From Shewanella fidelis ATCC BAA-318 (GTDB lineage Bacteria > Pseudomonadota > Gammaproteobacteria > Enterobacterales > Shewanellaceae): 64,000 bases of DNA. Position numbers and translations under genes: made by a program. The notes beneath the pieces were generated by a model. It had not been told where the DNA came from. It made no database searches and saw only the letters and a program-made list of their open reading frames with translations. Below, one piece after another: positions 56,618 through 64,000 of the stretch (within the stretch, counting starts at the first letter, position 1; each line of letters begins with the position of its first letter). The DNA is taken from positions 520,729 to 584,728 of the forward strand of contig NZ_KI912458.1 of assembly GCF_000518605.1 (NCBI RefSeq), read 5' to 3'.

Positions 56618-59206
56618 TTATAAATTTAATGTTCTACCTTTACGCTTGCCATCTGCACTGATAGCTCTGATCTCGATATGACCTGATACTTGAGCGTTGG
56701 GGCTAAATGGCTGCCAACTTTCGTTTTTACCTTCCGTTGGTACAGTGCGATATTCAACCTTAATATTTGGAAATGGCATTTTGACTTTTAACACCCCATT
56801 TTTGACAGTCGCTCCCACAGTTGGGATCCGATAAAACACATCAGCCTTGGCAAGTTTAGCGAGCTCTTTAGTGCCCACAATAGAGGCAAAACGTTGCCAA
56901 TCTTGCGCGCGTTGGGCTTTAGCTTCTGCTGTGAAATGACCTGAGTTTTGGTCGTATACTTGGCCTGAGTAGTCGTAATCTAGCTCCCATGGAGCTTTAT
57001 GCCAAGCCCGCTCTGCAAGAGCCAGTAATCGCGGAAATAACATGTATTCTGCTTGAGCATCACTTCTTAGCATTTCACTCCAAAGGTGACCTTGAACACC
57101 TTTAAAGCGAACGCCTTTATCTAGGGGAGATAGGCTATCATCTGAACGATAAGGGTGACCTTTCTTATCAAGCCAAAATTCTGCATGAGCGGGCAAATTA
57201 TCAGGCATGAATTGAAATACTTTTTGAGTATCAATGCTGCGTGCAGCCCAGTGATTTCCTCGCTCTTGCGGGTGGGCTTGATAAGGGAAGTCAAAATAGG
57301 TTGCTTCAGGAGTTGAGATAATGGTGTCCCAACGATAATTGGCTTGTTTATGGGTAGCGAGATGACCTTTTTCAAATAACAATGACCAAGAGTTAGTCTG
57401 TACCTGTTTAGGCATGTTTTTTGGTCGAGTTTCTCCCATACCATCATTCCAGCCTGCAACTTTAATCTGTTTATCAGCTAACATTGCCGATACTCTTTCT
57501 ATAAAGTAACCATTTAATGTGTGTAATCCAGCAAGTTTATCTGCTTGCTTAGCTTTTAAGGCATCACAAGCTGGTGAGGCTAGCCAAGCACCTGCGGTTT
57601 CATCAGCACCAATATGGTAGGTGGTAAGCGGTGTTCCAGCCTGTTGGTGCAGGTTTTGTACTTCGGTGATAACTTTTTCAATGAAGCGATAAGTACTGTC
57701 TAAACAGACGTTAAGGGTATTATCCGAGTAATGCTGGATTGAACTGTATTGTGTTTTATCTTCAGGCTCAACAAGACGGTATTGCTCGGCACCTTTGATA
57801 TCGCCATTAGCCAAATAGCGATTGTATCTCGCTTCCATTGCATGGATTGCAGCACGGCTATGCCCTGGCATATCTAAAGAGGGGATAACTTGGATATGTC
57901 TGGCTTTGGCGTAACGGAGGATCTCGAGGTAATCAGCTACACTGTAATGGCCATCAGTTTGGCTACTTCCACTTATCTCACTGCCGAGCTGGGGCATTAA
58001 GCAATCATTTGGTGCATTAAAACAGCGCTTGCCGCCTACTTCACTTAACTCCGCTAGCCCTGGGATCTCTAGGCGCCAACCTTCGTCATCCGCTAGATGC
58101 AGATGCAGTTTATTGAGCTTATACGCAGCCATTTGATCTAGGGTTTTTAATAGAAAGGCTTTGGATAGAAAGTTTCTCGCAACATCAATATGCAAGCCTC
58201 GAAAGCGATATCTTGGAGAGTCATTTATTTCAAGGCTAGCTATGTTGGGATTATCAATCGCCACTAAGCCTGCAAGTGACATCAGGCCATAAAAAGCGCC
58301 GCTAGCTGAGTTGGCTGTGATCGTTATGGCATCAGCTGTGCTGCTAAAAACATAGTTTTCACTGCCTTGGACTGTTTGATTAACGTTAATGTTGACGGGA
58401 AATCCAGTTTTTGAACGGGGTAAGCCAACGAGGGCTAAACGTTCAAATGCCGGATTAAGCTCTGCTAGTGATACGCCAGAGGTCGTGAATGCCAAGCCTT
58501 TAGATAAATCAATGGTCTCTTTGGATAAGAGCTTAACTGAAGCCGGCTTGGGAATTAAGCTGGTTTGTATGTCGATATTAGTGTCGATTTCAGGTGTTAT
58601 CGCAAAAATATGTTCAGCACTGGCCCATTGGGTATTATCTGTTTTAGACAGTTTAAATTGTGATGTCGCATCGGTAAAAGGGAGTAAATATTTCTGGGTT
58701 TCTAAGCCCGTTTCAGCATCGATGCTGGTTTTTGTACTATCAATCACAGTTGCAGTTAGATCTTGAGCATGAACAAAGTAGTTAGGCATAAACTCAGACC
58801 GCGTGATTTGCGAGCCATAGCTATAGTAGTCAATGACAATAGGTTGATTAGCCTTAAAGCCTGTAAATTCAGCTGTTGGGGTTATTCTATGTAAATCACC
58901 ATTAATATGGGTAATGGTAAAATCGGTGGAGTCTACCGTTTGCACAGGCGTTAACTGACTAAAGTAAATGGCCCAGTTTTTGAAGTCAGGTTCATAATCC
59001 AGCGGATATTGAAGGTGGATCCGAGAACGATAGCAAGATTTAAGCTCATTAGGGCATAGCTCAGGTGCAGAATCGACAAACTCTTGTTGTACTAATAAGT
59101 TGCTGGCAAGCGTATTTAGATTTGATTGCGTGGCAGGTGCCGCAACAAGGCTTGAAGTCATTGTACTGAGCGAAAGTAAACCTGTGATAATTATTCTTTT
59201 ATTCAT
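56618..59206 (-). CDS. Beta-N-acetylhexosaminidase (GH20)
   Basis: 862 residues. Signal peptide (IIITGLLSLSTMTSSLVAA), then an N-terminal chitobiase-type carbohydrate domain (about 30-190), a GH20b domain (about 215-335) and the GH20 barrel. The barrel has LHIDVARNFL, HLHLADDEGWRLEIPGL and the catalytic pair in YHIGADETAGAW. A chitobiase-like C-terminal domain ends the protein. It releases GlcNAc from chitooligosaccharides in the periplasm or at the surface. Last gene of the MFS-kinase-hexosaminidase operon, 5 bp after the kinase gene. Confidence 0.92.
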   Translation of the reverse strand: MNKRIIITGLLSLSTMTSSLVAAPATQSNLNTLASNLLVQQEFVDSAPELCPNELKSCYRSRIHLQYPLDYEPDFKNWAIYFSQLTPVQTVDSTDFTITHINGDLHRITPTAEFTGFKANQPIVIDYYSYGSQITRSEFMPNYFVHAQDLTATVIDSTKTSIDAETGLETQKYLLPFTDATSQFKLSKTDNTQWASAEHIFAITPEIDTNIDIQTSLIPKPASVKLLSKETIDLSKGLAFTTSGVSLAELNPAFERLALVGLPRSKTGFPVNINVNQTVQGSENYVFSSTADAITITANSASGAFYGLMSLAGLVAIDNPNIASLEINDSPRYRFRGLHIDVARNFLSKAFLLKTLDQMAAYKLNKLHLHLADDEGWRLEIPGLAELSEVGGKRCFNAPNDCLMPQLGSEISGSSQTDGHYSVADYLEILRYAKARHIQVIPSLDMPGHSRAAIHAMEARYNRYLANGDIKGAEQYRLVEPEDKTQYSSIQHYSDNTLNVCLDSTYRFIEKVITEVQNLHQQAGTPLTTYHIGADETAGAWLASPACDALKAKQADKLAGLHTLNGYFIERVSAMLADKQIKVAGWNDGMGETRPKNMPKQVQTNSWSLLFEKGHLATHKQANYRWDTIISTPEATYFDFPYQAHPQERGNHWAARSIDTQKVFQFMPDNLPAHAEFWLDKKGHPYRSDDSLSPLDKGVRFKGVQGHLWSEMLRSDAQAEYMLFPRLLALAERAWHKAPWELDYDYSGQVYDQNSGHFTAEAKAQRAQDWQRFASIVGTKELAKLAKADVFYRIPTVGATVKNGVLKVKMPFPNIKVEYRTVPTEGKNESWQPFSPNAQVSGHIEIRAISADGKRKGRTLNL

Positions 59207-59211
59207 TGTAT

Positions 59212-60078
59212 TTACCTTGATGATGCTAAGTGTAAATGGGCAGCGCCTAGCAACGCACTGTCATGTTGGTTTGAGGGAGAAATAGTGAGGTTCTGAATGA
59301 CCTTTTGATATGGGAAGGTTTTCAATCCCTTCCATACTGCTTCGATAAACAGATCAAACGAGTGAGAGACAGAGCCACCGATCACAATCACTTGCGGATC
59401 GATGATCAGCAGGAGATGAGCAATGGCATGGGCAAGGTGTTGACCAAATTGCTCGAATGCCGCTATTGCGTGTGTATCGCCGGCTCTAGCCGATAGCGCT
59501 AGCTCAGCGCCATTAACCCCATATTGCAATTCAAAAAAGCGCCCTGAACAATAATCGTCAATTGTGGAGTTAAGGTAGCTGATTTCACCAACTTCACCAG
59601 CCGAACAGTTTTGTCCTTGATAGAGTTGATTTTGGATGATAAATCCTGAGCCAACACCTGTGCCTAGACACAAGCCAACGATATCGTTATAGCCTTTTCC
59701 CGCACCAAATTTATGTTCGCCAGCTGTAAAGCAGTTGACGTCATTATTAACGTAAACCTCAACTTTATAGTGCTGCTCTAACCTAGATTTTAGATCAAAC
59801 TTTTTCCACGCAGGAATGTTGACTGCGTCGTATACCACCCCTAGCTGAGTATCAACTATACAAGGCACACCAATAGCAATACCGATTGTGTTTTGTATAA
59901 AAAAAGTATCAATGCAGTGAATAATAAAAGCTTCAATGTTTTCTAAATTTGCATTCGCGCAAAATTTAAATGAACGTGAATCTTCGATTACACCATTAAC
60001 ATAACGGCCTGCATTGATTTTAGTGCCACCAATATCGAGAGTGACAATTGAAGGAAAACTCATATTAAACCTAGTCAT
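59212..60078 (-). CDS. ROK-family sugar kinase, probable N-acetylglucosamine kinase
   Basis: 288 residues. The phosphate loop DIGGTKINAGRY, catalytic YVNNDVNCFTAGE and the GLCLGTGVGSGF loop are those of ROK kinases. The usual zinc site (GH, then CxCGxxGCxE) is largely lost: the sequence reads GEVGEISYLNSTIDDYCSG. Two start codons are possible, ATG 60078 and ATG 60063; AGG lies seven bases before the second. Its place between a sugar permease and a GH20 enzyme suggests GlcNAc as substrate. Confidence 0.78.
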   Translation of the reverse strand: MTRFNMSFPSIVTLDIGGTKINAGRYVNGVIEDSRSFKFCANANLENIEAFIIHCIDTFFIQNTIGIAIGVPCIVDTQLGVVYDAVNIPAWKKFDLKSRLEQHYKVEVYVNNDVNCFTAGEHKFGAGKGYNDIVGLCLGTGVGSGFIIQNQLYQGQNCSAGEVGEISYLNSTIDDYCSGRFFELQYGVNGAELALSARAGDTHAIAAFEQFGQHLAHAIAHLLLIIDPQVIVIGGSVSHSFDLFIEAVWKGLKTFPYQKVIQNLTISPSNQHDSALLGAAHLHLASSR

Positions 60079-60152
60079 AACTCTGTAATTTATTCAGAGT
60101 GAATAAGATGGATACTTAATTAAATACAGCTAATGATTTTAATATTACAAAA

Positions 60153-61424
60153 TTAAATGTTTTCGCTAGTTTCTGCTTTTCTCCTAAATATAGTGATAGT
60201 GCTATTTTTGACTAAAGGCTTGGCCCAAAAGCCGATGCTAAATATATAAAACAGCATGATATAAACCACGACGAGTCCAGCTCTGAGATCGCCAGTTATA
60301 TCTGCGATTAAGCCAACTAATGGGGAGGCTAAACCGCCGCCAACAATGCCTGTACATAAGATGCCAGCAACTGAACCGTGGTGGTTTTTTACCGAGTTAA
60401 GAGCCAGAGAAAATATTACTGACCACATTACTGATAAAAAGAAGCCGACTAAGGGAAAAGCAATAACGCTTATTGATTTACTACCCAAAATGGCGGCGCT
60501 TAAAGAGAGAATGGCGCATGCAGAAAAGCCTATGAGCACAATTCTGCTATCAAGTAGTTTAACGAGAGCCAGTCCTAGAATGCAGCCAAGGGTCAGCATT
60601 AACCAAAAACGACTGACAACGCTAGCACCTTCTGTTACCGGATCAAGCCCATGATATTGCTGTAGGAACAGAGACATTGCATTAGCAACTCCTTGCTCGG
60701 CACCAACATATGCTGCAATTGCAACAAAAAATAAAATAACGGCTTTATTTTTAAGTAATTGTTTATAAATAGACAAGGTGCCTACTGACTCAGATTCGTT
60801 GCGATTAACTTGTGGAAAGTTAACCCTTGAGATGATTAGCAGCATGGCAATTGATATGACTGCAAATAGCCAATACATCGATAACCAATTCATATCATTG
60901 GGTACAAGATAGCTAAGTAAATTGATTAATGGACTTTGCTCATGTTGCTGGTTGAGGCCGGTAACAAAATAACTGTATACCAAGGGACTGAGAGTACCAG
61001 CCGCACCGAAAAGCAGCTGGCCAGATACAGAGTAGAAAGCAAAGTTCTCCTCGCCACCGACCACCCTCAACAATGGGTTAATCGCGACCTGTAACATCGC
61101 CATGCCAGAGCCAATAAGAAACAGCGATAACATTGCCATTGAAAAGCTTGGCAATAAGCCGAATAACAGTGCGCCGGTTGCGGCCATAGAAAATGCGATA
61201 TAAAGCACCGTTTTTTCGCCAAATTTGTCGACCAAGATCCCCGAGGGAATAGACATCACACCATAAGCGGCGAAAAACGAGAAAGGTAGGAAACCCGCGA
61301 TAGTAAGGCTGATATTAAAATCGCTAACGAGTGAGGGAAATATAGGGCCCAAAATATTAGTTATAAAAGAAACGACGAAAAAGGTGAGCAATACCACTCC
61401 TACTAAAAATAGGTTCTTATTCAT
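60153..61424 (-). CDS. MFS sugar permease, FucP/NagP type
   Basis: 423 residues, twelve helices. FFAAYGVMSIPSGILVDKFGEK (given in part) with the G-x-x-x-D-x-x-G MFS motif and GSGMAMLQVAINPLLR are characteristic of the fucose-galactose-glucose/H+ symporter group. In Alteromonadales a member of this group (NagP) imports N-acetylglucosamine. First gene of the operon with kinase and hexosaminidase; divergent from the TonB receptor at 61914. Confidence 0.82.
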   Translation of the reverse strand: MNKNLFLVGVVLLTFFVVSFITNILGPIFPSLVSDFNISLTIAGFLPFSFFAAYGVMSIPSGILVDKFGEKTVLYIAFSMAATGALLFGLLPSFSMAMLSLFLIGSGMAMLQVAINPLLRVVGGEENFAFYSVSGQLLFGAAGTLSPLVYSYFVTGLNQQHEQSPLINLLSYLVPNDMNWLSMYWLFAVISIAMLLIISRVNFPQVNRNESESVGTLSIYKQLLKNKAVILFFVAIAAYVGAEQGVANAMSLFLQQYHGLDPVTEGASVVSRFWLMLTLGCILGLALVKLLDSRIVLIGFSACAILSLSAAILGSKSISVIAFPLVGFFLSVMWSVIFSLALNSVKNHHGSVAGILCTGIVGGGLASPLVGLIADITGDLRAGLVVVYIMLFYIFSIGFWAKPLVKNSTITIFRRKAETSENI

Positions 61425-61913
61425 TATTAATATCCTTTGTGCATATAAATCAGCTTAAATAGGCCATGCAAGATTTAAAGTGATAGTTATTAGGTCGTTA
61501 TATATTGCCTAGCTTTTATTTGAGTTGAGATACATAACTATCAAATGGTAATACTATTCAACCATTGAGTTTTCTTCGTCAGTAAGCTAGTTAGACTTGA
61601 ACGGAATGCGTTATAGGGAAAGTCAAAATCTAAAGTGAAAGTGATGGTTATCTAGAAGCTGATAATGTTCTCCATGTAATGAGTTCCAAACGGAGTCAGC
61701 GCTACTTAAAAGGACACAGTAAATTAATCCATCTCAGTTTAACTTTACTTGTTCACATTCCAGCAACGCAGAACGGTCTGTAAGTTCAATTATCAAGCGT
61801 TAAAGATAGATAAGTATTATTACTTAATTGAAATGTACCTAAATTAATAGGCTCCGCGGTATAAGTTAGTAATAGTTTTTTAACATTTTAAGTGTAGGGA
61901 AACAGGACTAACC
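61425..61913. other. Divergent control region of the GlcNAc locus
   Basis: 489 bp between the MFS permease and the TonB receptor. It contains one imperfect 15-bp palindrome (61544-61558) and an inverted repeat AATGGT/ACCATT (61544-61566); no ORF. Promoters for both directions must lie here. Confidence 0.5.
61544..61566. promoter_or_regulatory. Candidate operator in the GlcNAc locus
   Basis: AATGGTAATACTATT is a near-palindrome of GntR/HutC look, and its AATGGT arm also pairs with ACCATT 11 bases further on. I do not see the LacI-type NagR consensus of Shewanella. The regulator is not identified. Confidence 0.3.
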
Positions 61914-64000
61914 ATGAAAGCTAATAATAATTTAAAAATGTTTAAGCGCTCTAGTTTGGCACTTTGTGTTACGGGTGTGTTGATGGGGGCATCGAGCCCA
62001 GTTTTTGCGGCCGAGGGGCCGCAAGCAGATGAAAATATAGAGGTGATAGAAGTAAAGGGCATGCGTAGCTCATTGCAAAAGTCGCTAAACACCAAACGGT
62101 TTGCCAACTCTGTTGTAGATGCAATTACTGCAGAAGATATTGGTAAATTTCCTGACAAAAATGTCGGCGATGCACTGCAACGCATTTCAGGGGTCACTGT
62201 TGAGCGTCAATACGGTGAGGTGAGTGGGGTGACAATTCGAGGTACCGCGCCGGAACAATCTCGTATTTTGCTTAATGGTCAGTCAGTGGCAAATACCTCA
62301 TGGTATGACTTAGGACCAGCGACTCGAACCTTTAATATGGAGCTTGTAGGTGCTGAGCAGATCTCCGGGGTTGAAGTGTATAAATCCCCTGAAGCACGCA
62401 TTGAAGAGGGCGCATTGGGCGGTACGGTAAATCTACAAACTCGTAAACCGCTCGATTTAGATGCGAATACTTATATGATTTCTGCCGAAGTTGCGCGTAG
62501 TTCTCTATATGAAGAAAATGATCCTGGCGCTGCATTTTTGGGAAGTTGGAAAAATGAAGATGAACGCTTTGGTATTCTGGCTGCCTATTCCTATGAAAAG
62601 CTGACTTCAGGTCGTCAGGTTTTAGAGTCTTTAAGTGGTTATTACCCTTACTTTGCCGCTAACGAGCAAACCGGTGAAGAAGCCGCTGTAGGTGCATGGG
62701 GTATTGGTTCTCAAGCGTTTAGGGCAGAGCGTGAGCGCACAAGTGCGCAGGTAACCTTGCAATTTATGGCAACGGAAGACTTTGAACTGACCTTAGATTA
62801 CTTTAATTTTGAGTTTGATAATCCCCATGTTAACCATAACTTCTTAACAGTCAGCGCCCGTGGTGCTGAAGCAACAAATGTGGTGAATAATGCGTTAGGT
62901 GGCACTGAGTCTGCGACGATTCAGCCAGCATATGCATCTATTATTTATAACCCTGTGGTGCGTCATGCGGTGAATATGCAAGCAGACGTACTTAACCTAA
63001 CCGGTAAATATACTGGCGATGGCTATACCTTAAGTGGCGTTGTAGGCCAGTCAACTTCAGAGGGCGGAACTCAAGGCGGCTCTTCTTCTTGGTGGATCCC
63101 AGCTACCGATGAAGGGGATAAAATTGGTGATCCGGCATTTCCTAATGGGCAGACAAGCGTTGATGGCGGTTTTAGTTACGATGCAACAGGGCCTTATCAA
63201 GTTCAGTTAACCTCTCTTGATGCCACAGATGCATCGCAGTTGAAACATGCGCAAGAAGCCAACTATGAAAGTTCACTGCAAGATCACGATATTGCTTATG
63301 CGCAGTTTGATGTGGTTTTTGAACTAGATAATGACTATATCGATAATATTGCAACAGGTATTAAATACAACACGAGTGACTTCTCACGCGAGGCTTATAA
63401 CCGAAATCCAAGTGAGATCATAGGCTTTGTTCCTGATGGTAATCTTGCCAATTGGAGTGGTGGGGTACTGACGGGGCTGCACTCGCAATCACCGGGTAAT
63501 ACACTTAATTCATATGCTTATCTTGATGAAAATAAGTGGTGGGATTTTATCAGCCAAAAGTACAGCAATGGCGAACTTGTTGAAGTGCTAAATAAAGGCA
63601 ATACCTTCTCGGTAGAAGAGGAGATGTTGGCTCTTTACGCTCAAGTTGACTTTTCCGGTGATAACTACCGCGGTAACTTAGGCGTTCGCTACGTTACGAC
63701 GGAGCAAAAATCTACTGGTTATGCTGATGGCAATGTATTCAATGAAACCGTTGATTATGATAATTGGTTACCAAGTTTGAACATCGCTTATAACCTATCT
63801 GATGATTTGATTTTACGTGGTGCTGCTTCAAAGGTGATGGCACGCAATAACTACAGCGACCTCAAGCCAGGACTCAATATTGCGCAAAATATTGGTAGCG
63901 CAAATGGTGGTAACCCTAATCTGAAACCTTATGAATCTACGCAAGCTGATGTTGGTGTTGAGTGGTACTTCTCGCCTTCTTCACTGCTATCAGCCGCTGT
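61914..64000 (+). CDS. TonB-dependent receptor, probable chitooligosaccharide/GlcNAc uptake (3' end outside window)
   Basis: 695 codons to the window end, so the protein is incomplete. ACAGGA lies before ATG 61914. Signal peptide (LALCVTGVLMGASSPVFAA), TonB-box-like ENIEVIEVKGMRSSLQKSL, then the plug with DKNVGDALQRISGVTVER, RGTAPEQSRILLNGQ and EEGALGGTVNLQTRKPL. This is the TIGR01782-type class typical of marine bacteria. Divergent from the MFS-kinase-hexosaminidase operon, it would import chitooligosaccharides into the periplasm; the substrate is inferred from neighbours only. Confidence 0.85.
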   Translation, partial: MKANNNLKMFKRSSLALCVTGVLMGASSPVFAAEGPQADENIEVIEVKGMRSSLQKSLNTKRFANSVVDAITAEDIGKFPDKNVGDALQRISGVTVERQYGEVSGVTIRGTAPEQSRILLNGQSVANTSWYDLGPATRTFNMELVGAEQISGVEVYKSPEARIEEGALGGTVNLQTRKPLDLDANTYMISAEVARSSLYEENDPGAAFLGSWKNEDERFGILAAYSYEKLTSGRQVLESLSGYYPYFAANEQTGEEAAVGAWGIGSQAFRAERERTSAQVTLQFMATEDFELTLDYFNFEFDNPHVNHNFLTVSARGAEATNVVNNALGGTESATIQPAYASIIYNPVVRHAVNMQADVLNLTGKYTGDGYTLSGVVGQSTSEGGTQGGSSSWWIPATDEGDKIGDPAFPNGQTSVDGGFSYDATGPYQVQLTSLDATDASQLKHAQEANYESSLQDHDIAYAQFDVVFELDNDYIDNIATGIKYNTSDFSREAYNRNPSEIIGFVPDGNLANWSGGVLTGLHSQSPGNTLNSYAYLDENKWWDFISQKYSNGELVEVLNKGNTFSVEEEMLALYAQVDFSGDNYRGNLGVRYVTTEQKSTGYADGNVFNETVDYDNWLPSLNIAYNLSDDLILRGAASKVMARNNYSDLKPGLNIAQNIGSANGGNPNLKPYESTQADVGVEWYFSPSSLLSAA

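Overview
The window reads as chromosomal DNA of a marine gammaproteobacterium, most probably Shewanella or a close relative in the Alteromonadales. This is inferred from gene content and order, since there is no rRNA or tRNA gene to confirm it. Supporting features are the smc-zipA-ligA block with divergent cysZ, the yfbV/ackA-pta and pflB-pflA/focA fermentation block, large TonB-dependent receptors, a chitin/GlcNAc cluster, the folX-yfcH pair, and a moderate-GC background broken by one clearly AT-rich island.

Layout. 0-12.4 kb: a truncated beta-helix/di-haem lipoprotein, a DUF481 outer-membrane protein with a frameshifted C-terminus, the head-to-head pair tesA / ybbA-ybbP, yfcH-folX, a TqsA-like AI-2E family membrane protein, a SAM methyltransferase, a 32-residue small protein with its own terminator, and a small lipoprotein. 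12.4-18.8 kb: 1.5 kb of AT-rich non-coding DNA with a palindromic pair of DnaA boxes, a consensus-like promoter and twelve TAAGC pentamers. It leads into a class II microcin cluster: HlyD-type adaptor, two small membrane proteins that are candidate immunity proteins, a double-glycine precursor, and a peptidase-C39 ABC exporter. 18.9-28.5 kb: mixed-acid fermentation genes ackA-pta, yfbV, pflB-pflA and focA. PdhR-type palindromes lie on both the pflB and focA sides of a long divergent intergenic region, and focA is preceded by a coupled 17-codon leader ORF. 28.7-41 kb: DUF997-panF, a YfcC-family transporter, a GNAT remnant, a TonB receptor, a TDT-family transporter, a methyltransferase with divergent TetR regulator, cysK and an RDD protein. 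41-45 kb: a REC-REC-GGDEF regulator and a CBM9-like/DUF5916 outer-membrane protein. 45-56.5 kb: cysZ, smc, zipA, ligA, DUF2919, a strong unannotated small-RNA candidate on the minus strand, an HD-GYP phosphodiesterase, a YeeZ-like reductase and a CGHC DsbA-like protein. 56.6-64 kb: a GlcNAc/chitooligosaccharide locus with GH20 hexosaminidase, ROK kinase and FucP-type MFS permease in one operon, divergent from a TonB receptor cut by the window end.

The two most notable systems are the microcin V-like export cluster, whose leader carries a variable-looking pentanucleotide tract, and the roughly 195-nt RNA at 53.27-53.46 kb. The RNA has a good promoter, five successive stem-loops and a Rho-independent terminator, but no coding capacity that I can see. 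Start codons were corrected where a Shine-Dalgarno sequence or family alignment argued against the longest open frame; each case is stated. Family assignments come from reading the protein sequences, not from searches.
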